From assembly GCF_027947595.1 (NCBI RefSeq), contig NZ_CP116257.1, positions 3,100,001 through 3,164,000 on the forward strand: a stretch of DNA of 64,000 bases. Reading direction: 5' to 3'. The first letter of the stretch is position 1; each line of letters begins with the position of its first letter. The translations under genes and the position numbers were made by a program. Source of the stretch: Streptomyces lienomycini. Its GTDB lineage: Bacteria > Actinomycetota > Actinomycetes > Streptomycetales > Streptomycetaceae. Below are positions 35,038-42,568 of the stretch, in pieces. A model generated the notes under the pieces. It was given only the letters and a program-made list of their open reading frames with translations. It was not told the DNA's origin and made no database searches.

Positions 35038-36621
35038 GTGTCGCTCTTCTCCTCGCCCTTCGACTCCCCGTCCCTGCGCCTCGCGTGGCTCGCCGGGCTG
35101 TCCAAGAAGATCCTCGGTGCCGGGAGCAAGAACGAGCTCCTCGACCTGATCGACGACGCCCTCTCGGTACCCGCACCCGGTGGGGACCCGGGCGTCCTGG
35201 AAGGCCTGGCAAGCCTCTACCGCGGCCAGGTCGACCCCGTGGGCGGCGTCTTCGACCAGGTCGACCGGGTGGGCCGCAAGGGCCTTCCGGAAGTGTGGGT
35301 CGGCGACACGGGCGTCCTCGCCTCCGACGTGGTGAACGCCGCCGGACGCGCCGTGACCCAGATGAGCGAGGCGTTCCAGGGCGGCGCGACGGCGCTGCTG
35401 ACGCTGGCCGACGCGATCGGCGCCGCACAGCGCAAGGACGAGCGCGGCCGCGGACAGCTCCTCGAGCAGAAGAAGACGCTCGGTGGCAAGGACGGCTTCT
35501 TCGACGACCTGCACGAGAACGACGAGGAGGAGTGGGACCGCGCGAACGCCGCCCACTTCGGCTCCTACGCGGTCGACCTGATGCACGACGCCGTCTCCGA
35601 GGCCCAGGAGGCCTGCCGCGTCGCGGCCCGGGACCTGAACAAGTGGGCCGCCGAGGCGCGGGCCGGGAAGATGGAGACCAGCGAACTCACCGCCGTCGAC
35701 AAGCTGATGCTCGCCGACACCGGCGTCGCGGGCGCCGACACCGAGCTGAACGAGATCCTCACGGCCGCCGACCTGGAGCGCGCCTCGACGCGCATGGACC
35801 TGCTGAGCCTGGACGACGAGACGGCCATGGAGCGGATGCTCGCCAGGTCGGACACCCCGCAGGAACGGGCCTACCTGATGAAGGCCCTGGCCGCCGGCCA
35901 CAGCGTCGCCGAGATCAGCGTGTTCCAGGGCAAGATCCACGGCAAGGACCCCGACTGGCTGCGCCGGCACCTCACTCCGGTGGTCACCGCCACGGACAGC
36001 ATGGACGACGAGGGCCTGGCGCCGAACGGCTCGAACAACAACAAGGACTTCGTCACCTTCAACGGCCAGCGGTGGGTCCAGGGCGGCGACGGCTCCGAGG
36101 GCACCTGCGTGGCCTCGTCCACCGTCACGTCCCGCGCCATGGTCGACCCCCTGTACGCGCTCGACCTCACCGGCGGCCCCGACGGGCAGCAGGAAGACCC
36201 CGAGGCCTTCAAGCAGCGCCTGGTGGCCGAACAGCACCGGCTGCACACCGAAGGCGACGGCGGCGAGAACTGGGGCGGCATGGGCTCCGAAGGACAGGAA
36301 CGGATCAACGACACCGCCGTCGGCAGCGCCACCGGCAGTGACTACCAGCGCCAGGACCTCGACAACGCCGCCGACCGCAGGGCCGTCCTCACCGAGGTCG
36401 AGAAGTCGGTGGCGCAGGGACATCCGGTGCCGGTCGACGTCAACGGGGAGGAGGGCGCCCACGCGATGACCATCATCGCCCAGGAGGGTGACATGCTTCA
36501 GGTGTACAACCCCTGGGGCTCCACCACCTGGGTCAGCGAGGACGACTTCATCAACGGCCACATGGGCAAGGCTTCCGACAGTGATCTCCCCAACGCGTAC
36601 AGCGTCTACCTTCCGCGCTAG
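35038..36621 (+). CDS. Large WXG-like protein with C-terminal papain/C39-type cysteine-peptidase-like domain
   Basis: A 527-residue protein from a GTG with AGGAA upstream. The N-terminal third is helical with a WXG-like turn (LPEVWVGDTGVLASDVVNAA). The middle is helical and charged. The C-terminal ~180 residues carry an apparent Cys-His-Asn triad: Cys357 in GTCVASSTV, His475 in GAHAMTIIA and Asn491 in VYNPWG. Order and spacing are as in C39-like and papain-fold peptidases. With no Sec signal and a WXG100-like partner, I infer a type VII secreted effector or peptidase. The next gene overlaps its end and resembles a cysteine-protease inhibitor. Confidence 0.65.
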   Translation: MSLFSSPFDSPSLRLAWLAGLSKKILGAGSKNELLDLIDDALSVPAPGGDPGVLEGLASLYRGQVDPVGGVFDQVDRVGRKGLPEVWVGDTGVLASDVVNAAGRAVTQMSEAFQGGATALLTLADAIGAAQRKDERGRGQLLEQKKTLGGKDGFFDDLHENDEEEWDRANAAHFGSYAVDLMHDAVSEAQEACRVAARDLNKWAAEARAGKMETSELTAVDKLMLADTGVAGADTELNEILTAADLERASTRMDLLSLDDETAMERMLARSDTPQERAYLMKALAAGHSVAEISVFQGKIHGKDPDWLRRHLTPVVTATDSMDDEGLAPNGSNNNKDFVTFNGQRWVQGGDGSEGTCVASSTVTSRAMVDPLYALDLTGGPDGQQEDPEAFKQRLVAEQHRLHTEGDGGENWGGMGSEGQERINDTAVGSATGSDYQRQDLDNAADRRAVLTEVEKSVAQGHPVPVDVNGEEGAHAMTIIAQEGDMLQVYNPWGSTTWVSEDDFINGHMGKASDSDLPNAYSVYLPR

Positions 36622-37129
36622 CAGGAGCGCCGCCGCGATCGCGGCCGCCGCGCTCCTCGCCCTCACCACCGGCTGCGGCTCGGACACCGACGAACCCGCC
36701 GACGGCTCCAAGAGCACCGCGAGCACCGCGAGCACCGCGAGCCGGCCGGTGGACGACACCAGCATCACCGCCGCACCGGGGGAGCGCTTCACGCTCACCG
36801 TCGACCAGAACGCCTCCACCCGCGAGTACTGGTACCTGGTCGCCCCCGAACCCGACAGCTCGGTCCTGGTGAGCCGCGGCCGGGACTACGCCTCGGACCA
36901 CGGCGACGAGTCGGCGGCCGGGGCCGGCGGCCGGCTCACCTTCACCTTCGAGGCCCAGGACAGGGGAACCACCCGGTTCACGCTGCTCCACTGCACCTTC
37001 ACCACCTGCCAGGGCAACACCGCCACACGGCCCCCCGGGACGACCGGCCCCTCGGCCGGCCCCACCCCGGGTGCGACCACCCCCTCCCAGGCCCCCGAGC
37101 GCATCACCTACACGGTCACCGTCGCCTGA
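36581..37129 (+). CDS. Lipoprotein resembling chagasin (I42) cysteine-protease inhibitors
   Basis: A 182-residue lipoprotein; a signal with AAAIAAAALLALTTGC lipobox follows a GTG start at 36581. A Ser/Thr/Ala linker made of three AGCACCGCG-type repeats leads to a beta domain. The latter reads GERFTLTVDQNASTREYWYL, then GAGGRLTFTFEAQDRGTTRF, close in layout to the chagasin NPTTG loop and G-G loop that block papain-like enzymes. The start lies 41 bases inside the preceding gene, so translation is coupled. It would sit outside the membrane, placed to protect the producer from the adjacent peptidase-like protein. Confidence 0.6.
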   Translation: MISPTRTASTFRASRSAAAIAAAALLALTTGCGSDTDEPADGSKSTASTASTASRPVDDTSITAAPGERFTLTVDQNASTREYWYLVAPEPDSSVLVSRGRDYASDHGDESAAGAGGRLTFTFEAQDRGTTRFTLLHCTFTTCQGNTATRPPGTTGPSAGPTPGATTPSQAPERITYTVTVA

Positions 37130-37214
37130 CCGGCAGCGAACGGGCCCGACGAACCGGCCGGACGAACCGGCCGGCCAGAGAAGCCACCCGAGAAGAGCCA
37201 CCCGAGGTCCCACC

Positions 37215-37682
37215 ATGAACGCCGACACCCCGCACCAGCCGGACCGCCCGGACCGTCCGCACCAGCCGGACCGCCCGGACCGTCCGCACCTGCCGGACCG
37301 CTCGGACGACGAGCTGGCCCGACTCGACATCACCGTCCTGCTGCGTTACGGCCTGACCGCCGAGCCCGGCCCCCGGCGCACCGCCCTGTTCGGCGACGGC
37401 GCCGCCGCCGCGGCCGTCGTCCTCGACCGGCTCGGCACCGAACCCCGCTCCATCGCCTTCCTCGCCGACACCGTGCGCGCCGGCGGACTCGCCCACGCCG
37501 CGGAACTGACCGAGCCCCTGCCCCGCCCTGGGACCGCCGACCTGATGCGGGAGTGGCTGCTGGCCGGCACCGAACTCGTGGGCGGAATCACCGCCGACGA
37601 CACCGCGGCCACCTGGCTGCGCGCCGTCGCCACGATCGTCGAACTCAAGCAGCTCACCCGGGCGCGGGAGCGCAGCACGTGA
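37215..37682 (+). CDS. Hypothetical protein with HQPDRPDRP repeats
   Basis: A 155-residue soluble protein that I do not recognise. The N-terminus holds two perfect and one partial copy of a nine-residue unit (HQPDRPDRP) encoded by a 27-bp tandem repeat at about 37231-37284. A helical domain follows (ELARLDITVLLRYGLTAEPG, ATWLRAVATIVELKQLTRAR). It is 85 bases after the chagasin-like lipoprotein gene, on the same strand, and may be part of that module as a chaperone or regulator. The start has a weak GAGG. Confidence 0.65.
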   Translation: MNADTPHQPDRPDRPHQPDRPDRPHLPDRSDDELARLDITVLLRYGLTAEPGPRRTALFGDGAAAAAVVLDRLGTEPRSIAFLADTVRAGGLAHAAELTEPLPRPGTADLMREWLLAGTELVGGITADDTAATWLRAVATIVELKQLTRARERST

Positions 37683-37850
37683 GGTGAGCGGCCGATCCGC
37701 GATGTGCGTGCCGCGGCTGACGACCAGCATCGACTGAGACCTCGTCCTGATCGGCTGCGACAGGGGTCGAGCGGGGTCGTGGGCCTGGGCGCTTCCTCTG
37801 GGGCCTCGGTCAGTTTGTTTCGGCGGTGCCGTGTGGACGATCATGCCTCG

Positions 37851-38411
37851 ATGGACATGGGCTACTGGGCGGTGCTCGCGGACTCGGAGCGGGAGCAGTG
37901 GGATTACGTTCCCTGCCAGACGGTTGGGCCGCTGAGCTTCGGAGACGATCGACATGAGGCGGTGGCGATCATGGCGGGGCATGGCTTCGCTGCCGAGGAG
38001 CGTGAGATCGAGCGGTGGAATCCGCGACTGGCCCAGTGGTGCGTGGAGTTCCGCAGGGCCGAGTCGGACGGGCATCGCTCTGCTGTGAAGTGCTACTTCG
38101 TCGAAGACGTGGGCTTGACCTGCGTGCTCGTCGACGGGCTGCGTGGTCCCCAGGTCACCAGCGAGGGGATCCGCCTGATCGGCCGCGTGCCGTCGGAGCT
38201 GGACGCGGAGATGGAGGCGTGCGCTGTTGAACGTGGTCTGGGCATCTCGTACTGCCTCACGGGCGACCTGTGCTGGCCTGACTTCGCGTTCGACCGGGGT
38301 GGGCAGCGCGCTGGCGACACGGTCCTGAGCTGGGCATCGTTCTACAACACGGGAGAGATCGCGGGCAGCTCATGGGACATCACTCCTGCAGAGGTCTGGC
38401 ATCACTGGTAG
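37851..38411 (+). CDS. Hypothetical protein, lower GC, possible immunity-like protein
   Basis: A 186-residue protein starting MDMGYWAVL; the start is uncertain because no clear ribosome site is visible and a GTG lies slightly upstream. Codon bias is weaker than in neighbours and it has several Trp and Cys residues (LGISYCLTGDLCWPDFAFDR). I do not recognise it. The single-domain look, weaker GC bias, closeness to the secretion module and a transposase relic just after it suggest horizontal arrival, perhaps as an orphan immunity protein. Confidence 0.5.
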   Translation: MDMGYWAVLADSEREQWDYVPCQTVGPLSFGDDRHEAVAIMAGHGFAAEEREIERWNPRLAQWCVEFRRAESDGHRSAVKCYFVEDVGLTCVLVDGLRGPQVTSEGIRLIGRVPSELDAEMEACAVERGLGISYCLTGDLCWPDFAFDRGGQRAGDTVLSWASFYNTGEIAGSSWDITPAEVWHHW

Positions 38412-38447
38412 ATCGCCCCCGGCGGTGGGCCGCGGGGAAGGTGGGCC

Positions 38448-38540
38448 TCATCGGATGAGTCGGCGGCAGCCGTTCAGCCAGGACATCGTGCGCTCGACCA
38501 CCCAGCGATGCCGGCCCAGACGGCCGGGTGGCTCGCGCGC
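38448..38540 (-). pseudogene. IS5-type transposase C-terminal relic
   Basis: The short minus-strand frame reads GRHRWVVERTMSWLNGCRRL followed by IR and a stop. This is the conserved end of IS5/IS112-group transposases (RWVVERT.aWL..frRL...YE), including the catalytic-region Glu. All upstream parts are missing, so only a fragment remains. Confidence 0.75.
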
Positions 38541-38583
38541 CACGGCCCGCCCCGAACCGCGGCACCGAGACGCACCCCTCCCG

Positions 38584-38636
38584 CTCCACGCCTGTCGGCC
38601 GACCCGTCCCACCTCCACATCGAGCTGGTCCCGTGA
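38584..38636 (+). pseudogene. Frameshifted copy of the DUF1963-like gene tail
   Basis: This stretch matches the final ~54 bases of the gene at 38657-39700, including CCGACCCGTCCCAC and CCACATCGA and the closing TGACCGGC, but lacks one base after GCCTGT, which breaks the frame. It lies just before the intact gene and between it and the transposase relic, so it marks a past duplication or deletion of a paralogue. Confidence 0.65.
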
Positions 38637-38656
38637 CCGGCGCATCGGGAGTCAGC

Positions 38657-39700
38657 ATGCGTTTCACCACCCCACCGCGGCCGCTCGACATCACCGCGCT
38701 CTTCCCTCAACTGGCCCCGTTGGCGCGTACGGCGACCCGGCTGCACCCGCGACCGGGGTCGCCGACGGTGCACGACAGCTCCGTCGGCGGGCCGCTGCGG
38801 TGGCCCGCCGACGAGCCCTGGCCGTACTGCGACGAGCCCCACGACAGCAGGGCCTCGCCGGTGGTCCACTCACCGGACGACGTCCGGCTCGTGCGCCGGG
38901 TCCGCGCCGCATCGGCCGAGCGCCTGCACCTCGACCCCGGGGCAGCCCAGTGGACCCCGGAGGAACTGGACGTCCTGGAGCGGATCAAGGCGGGCCGCCC
39001 GTGGTCCGACGGCCCGGTCCCCCTCCTCCCCGTCGCCCAGCTCTACGCCCGCGACATCCCCTTCCCGTGCCCGCCCGACGCGGACCTCCTCCAGGTCCTG
39101 TGGTGCCCCTTCGACCACGCGGAGCACGCCAGCCCCAAAGCCGCGCTCTTCTGGGGCTCCTCCGCCACCGTGACCGACGTCCTCGACGCTCCGCCCGAAC
39201 CGCCGGTCATCCAGTCCGAGCACTACCTCCCGGAACCCTGCCTGTTCTCGCCGGAGCAGGTGACCGACTTCCCCAACCCCCTGGAGCTGGACGAGGAACT
39301 GAGCGACCAGCTGGACGACGAGAGCCGGTGGGAGACGGTCGACCCCGCGCTGTACAGCTCCTACGCGGACGACCCGCAGGAGCTCTACCTCACCAACCTC
39401 TGCCACGCCCCCGGCTGGAAGACCGGCGGCTGGACCCGCTGGGACCCGACCGACCCCGTCGACCGCCCCTGCCCCGAGTGCGGCACCGAGGAGATCCCGC
39501 TCCTCACCATCGTCTCCTCGGAATGGGACGGCGCCGGGGTGACCTGGATCGCCGCGGAGGAACGCCCGACCCCGGCCCAGCCCGTGCCGGGCGCGCGGGA
39601 CGGCAACTTCACCTTGATCGACATCGTCGGCGACCACAACCTCCAGCTCCACGCCTGCCCCGCCGACCCGTCCCACCCCCACATCGAACTGATCCAGTGA
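38657..39700 (+). CDS. DUF1963-like (YwqG-type) protein
   Basis: A 347-residue soluble protein. The pattern VGGPLRWPADEPWPYC, then QVLWCPFDHAEH, PCPECGTEEIPLL and a final HPHIELIQ is like DUF1963/YwqG proteins common in Streptomyces; function unknown. CPEC plus two nearby Cys may bind zinc. Start ATG at 38657 fits the RFTTPPRPLDITALFPQL opening; frame upstream is the relic. A tail duplicate lies directly upstream. Confidence 0.7.
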   Translation: MRFTTPPRPLDITALFPQLAPLARTATRLHPRPGSPTVHDSSVGGPLRWPADEPWPYCDEPHDSRASPVVHSPDDVRLVRRVRAASAERLHLDPGAAQWTPEELDVLERIKAGRPWSDGPVPLLPVAQLYARDIPFPCPPDADLLQVLWCPFDHAEHASPKAALFWGSSATVTDVLDAPPEPPVIQSEHYLPEPCLFSPEQVTDFPNPLELDEELSDQLDDESRWETVDPALYSSYADDPQELYLTNLCHAPGWKTGGWTRWDPTDPVDRPCPECGTEEIPLLTIVSSEWDGAGVTWIAAEERPTPAQPVPGARDGNFTLIDIVGDHNLQLHACPADPSHPHIELIQ

Positions 39701-40357
39701 CCGGCACGCCCTGAGCGGGCGAGACGAGGGGCGCGGGGGCGGGGCACGTCTCCTCGCCGCGCAGCCGGACGGCTCCATGCCGCGACTCCGCCTCGCCGGA
39801 GGGGCCTTGCGCGTCGCCGTCGGTGTGCCGGGCCGAGAAGGCGTCGTACGGTTCCACATGTCGCAGGTGGTCGGTGATGTCCGCGCACCGGAAGTGGACT
39901 GCGGGCTCCGATCCTTGATCGTTCGTTGCGCGACGGTGCCGGGTGGCGGACAGGTCGACGCCGTCCACGAGGGCGCCGTACGCGCGGGCCGGATGAACGG
40001 CGTGACGAGTGCCGGCGCTGGGGACATCTGTTCACGGCGGAGACCGGCCGCAGGCGTCCGGCCCCGCAGGGCCTGCACGGCGCGGTCTCCCATCCGTGCC
40101 AGCTCGGACAGGCCCCGAGCCGGTCGGCGGCAGGCACGACGAGCTTCTCGCCCTCGTCGCGGCGGCCCCTATGGCCTCCAACGCTCGTTCACGGTCAGTG
40201 CTGGTCGCCGCTTCCTCCGCGGACGCCGCCGACGCTCCCGGAATCCGGGCAGATCTCCGTCCGCTCGGCAAGGACATCCACGAACGTGCGCGTGTACAGT
40301 GAAGACCGCCCTTGACCTGCACAAAGCGGGCAGGGAGCCGTCTTTCAGGAGTCCAGC
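39701..40357. other. 657-bp region without a convincing gene
   Basis: No frame here combines a ribosome site, streptomycete codon bias and a recognisable motif. A minus-strand stretch at about 39720-39968 (AVHFRCADITDHLRHVEPYD) and a plus-strand stretch at 40130-40302 have partial bias and may be decayed genes. The last 60 bases serve as leader for panD, with a TACAGT -10-like hexamer near 40296. Confidence 0.5.
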
Positions 40358-40777
40358 ATGCTGCGCACCATGGTCAAGTCCAAGATCCACCGCGCCACCG
40401 TCACCCAGGCCGACCTGCACTACGTCGGCTCGGTGACCATCGACGCCGATCTGCTGGACGCCGCCGATCTGTTGCCCGGTGAGCTGGTGCACATCGTGGA
40501 CATCACCAACGGGGCCCGGCTGGAGACGTACGTCATCGAGGGCGAGCGGGGGTCCGGGGTGATCGGGATCAACGGGGCCGCGGCTCACCTCGTCCACCCC
40601 GGTGACCTGGTGATCCTCATCAGTTACGCCCAGGTCGAGGATGCCGAGGCGCGGTCGCTGCGGCCGCGGGTCGTGCACGTGGACGGCGACAACCGTATCG
40701 TCGCCCTGGGCGCCGACCCCTCCGAGCCGGTACCGGGTTCGGACCAGGAGCGCAGCCCGCAGGCCGTGTCGGCCTGA
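40358..40777 (+). CDS. panD: Aspartate 1-decarboxylase precursor
   Basis: A 139-residue pyruvoyl enzyme precursor that makes beta-alanine from aspartate for pantothenate and CoA synthesis. The self-cleavage site Gly24-Ser25 is in [10 protein letters not shown], and Lys9 and Tyr22 are in their usual places ([18 protein letters not shown]). [10 protein letters not shown] and [17 protein letters not shown] complete the family pattern. AGGAG precedes the ATG. The C-terminal extension after IVAL is typical for actinobacteria. Confidence 0.96.
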   Translation: MLRTMVKSKIHRATVTQADLHYVGSVTIDADLLDAADLLPGELVHIVDITNGARLETYVIEGERGSGVIGINGAAAHLVHPGDLVILISYAQVEDAEARSLRPRVVHVDGDNRIVALGADPSEPVPGSDQERSPQAVSA

Positions 40778-40815
40778 CGTACGTACCGATCAGTGCGGGG
40801 ACGAGGAGTGTGGCC

Positions 40816-41160
40816 GTGAGTGACATCGAGATCCGCGACGACCGGGAGGCCGGACGGCTGGAGGCGGTCGCGGCCGGTGAGATCGTCGGGCGCGTCGAGT
40901 ACTTCGTCCTCGAGGCGCCCGGGCCCGCCCTCGTCCCCGTCCACACGATCGTCGAGCCGGCCCACGAGGGCCGGGGCATCGCCGGATCGCTGGCCCGTGA
41001 GCTGTACGGCCTCGCGCGGCGGGAGGGCCGCACGGTCGCCCCGCTGTGCCCGTACGTGGTGAAGTGGGCCGAACGCCACCCGGACGAGGCGCCCGCGGCC
41101 GATCCGGAGCTGCTGCGCGCGGCGAAGGAGTGGCTCGTGGCGCACCCCGGGCTGTTCTGA
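40816..41160 (+). CDS. YjdJ-type GNAT family N-acetyltransferase
   Basis: A 114-residue small acetyltransferase. The acetyl-CoA loop is EPAHEGRGIAGSLARELY, and the VAPLCPYVVKWAERHPD end is diagnostic for the YjdJ/GCN5-like group. Substrate unknown. Two GTGs occur; the second at 40816 is preferred because GAGGAG is seven bases before it, while the first at 40810 abuts the ribosome site. It is 38 bases after panD and on the same strand. Confidence 0.88.
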   Translation: MSDIEIRDDREAGRLEAVAAGEIVGRVEYFVLEAPGPALVPVHTIVEPAHEGRGIAGSLARELYGLARREGRTVAPLCPYVVKWAERHPDEAPAADPELLRAAKEWLVAHPGLF

Positions 41161-41198
41161 CCGCCGGACACGAAGAGAGCGGCAGGGGGACGACGCGC

Positions 41199-41939
41199 GT
41201 GCTGGCGCTGCTGCACACCTCGCCCGTTCACGTTCCGGTCTTCGACGCGCTGCGTGACGAGGCGCATCCGGGGCTGGAACTGCGGCACCACGTCGACGCG
41301 GAGTTGCTGGAGAAGGCCCGGCGCGACGGGCCCGCGGCGGTGACCGGCGCCGTCGTGGCCGTGCTGCGGCGGGCGGTGGCGGAGGGGGCGCGAGCCGTCC
41401 TGTGCACCTGCTCGACCATCGGCGGCGTCGCCGAGGCGGCCACCGCCGAGGTCGGAGTGCCGGTCCTGCGTGTCGACCGGCCGATGGCCGCCCGGGCGGT
41501 CGCCGCCGGGCCGCGCGTCGTGGTCCTCGCCGCGCTGGAGAGCACCCTCGCCCCGACGGCCGCACTGATCGAGGAGGAGGCCCGGCGCGCGGGCCGTCCC
41601 GTGGAGGTGCGGTCACACCTGGTGGACGGCGCCTGGCGGCGGTTCGAGGCCGGTGACGTCGAGGGGTACCTGAGACGGGTGGCCGACGCGGCCGACGCGG
41701 TGACCGGCGCCGACGTCATCGTTCTGGCGCAGGCATCCATGGCGCCGGCCCGGGAGTCGACGAAGGTCCGGGTCCCTGTGCTGGCCAGCCCGGCGCCCGG
41801 GCTGGCCGCCGGGGCGGTCGCGGCGCGCGCGGGCCATCAGGGCCTGCTCGGCCATCCGGGCCTGCTTGGTCCTCCGGGCCCGCTCGGCCGTTCGGGTTCC
41901 CTCGCCCGCCCGGGTTCCGGGGATCGTGCGGGGGAGTGA
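41199..41939 (+). CDS. Asp/Glu racemase-like protein
   Basis: A 246-residue protein starting at a GTG with GGGGGA eight bases upstream. LHTSPVHVPVFDAL and CTCSTIGGVAEAA match the first half of the Asp/Glu/hydantoin racemase fold with the first catalytic Cys. The second Cys position seems replaced (VLAQASMAP where a Cys-Thr/Ser would be expected), so simple two-base racemisation is doubtful. The C-terminal ~35 residues are low-complexity Gly/Pro/Leu/Arg. It follows the GNAT gene by 38 bases. Confidence 0.75.
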   Translation: MLALLHTSPVHVPVFDALRDEAHPGLELRHHVDAELLEKARRDGPAAVTGAVVAVLRRAVAEGARAVLCTCSTIGGVAEAATAEVGVPVLRVDRPMAARAVAAGPRVVVLAALESTLAPTAALIEEEARRAGRPVEVRSHLVDGAWRRFEAGDVEGYLRRVADAADAVTGADVIVLAQASMAPARESTKVRVPVLASPAPGLAAGAVAARAGHQGLLGHPGLLGPPGPLGRSGSLARPGSGDRAGE

Positions 41940-42014
41940 GTGGGGACGCGGCCGTCGGGTAGGTGGGGGACAAGTCCAGAGCCGACGTCGACCGACTGGC
42001 CGGAGGACAGCGCC

Positions 42015-42350
42015 ATGACGAACCCGCAACCGGATCCCGTGCCACCCGGGCCCACCCCAGGACCCGCTCCGGGGCCGGACCCGGAACCCCCGCAGCCGCA
42101 GCCGGACCCGGTGACACCGCCGGTCCCCGGCCCGGAACCCACCCCTCCGCCTCCCGGACCCGGCCCGGGGCCCGCGCCGCAGCCGACCCCCCAGCCTCCC
42201 GGCCCAGGTCCGCAGCCCACCCCACCGCCCCCGGGGCCCGGTCCTCAACCGCCGCCCGACCCTCCGGGGCCGCCCGGACCCGCACCGTCACCGATCCCGC
42301 CGGGGCCCGAGCCGGTGCCCAGCCCGGAGCCGGGGCCACCCCTCACCTGA
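42015..42350 (+). CDS. Small proline-rich protein
   Basis: A 111-residue sequence almost wholly Pro, Gly, Glu, Gln and Asp in PxP repeats (PPGPTPGPAPGPDPEPPQP and similar), starting at an ATG with GGAGG nine bases upstream. No signal peptide or folded domain is visible. It could be a disordered protein; but GC-rich repeats give fortuitous frames, so it may be non-coding. It is 75 bases past the racemase-like gene. Confidence 0.5.
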   Translation: MTNPQPDPVPPGPTPGPAPGPDPEPPQPQPDPVTPPVPGPEPTPPPPGPGPGPAPQPTPQPPGPGPQPTPPPPGPGPQPPPDPPGPPGPAPSPIPPGPEPVPSPEPGPPLT

Positions 42351-42568
42351 GCGACGTGCGAGGTGCGGCGACGTGCGGCGGGGTGCGTGGGACGTGCGAA
42401 GGGAGGCGCAGGGCGGGGCGGTCGACGCGGATCAGCAGCAGTAGGGCACACGGGTGCGGCGGGCGCCTCCAGTGACGGGCGGCCCACCGCCGCCGCCGAT
42501 CCCACGGTCCCGCCGATCTCGCGGTCGTACCGCTCCCGTCGGCCCCACCGCCTCCGGACTACGCCGTA

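Noticed and set aside
36622..37129. Lipoprotein start placed after the peptidase-like stop
   Set aside because: No start codon after 36621 would keep the signal peptide; the GTG at 36581 inside the preceding gene gives a full lipoprotein signal.
39870..40302. Several overlapping frames upstream of panD as genes
   Set aside because: None has a ribosome site, consistent codon bias or known motif; treated as decayed or non-coding.
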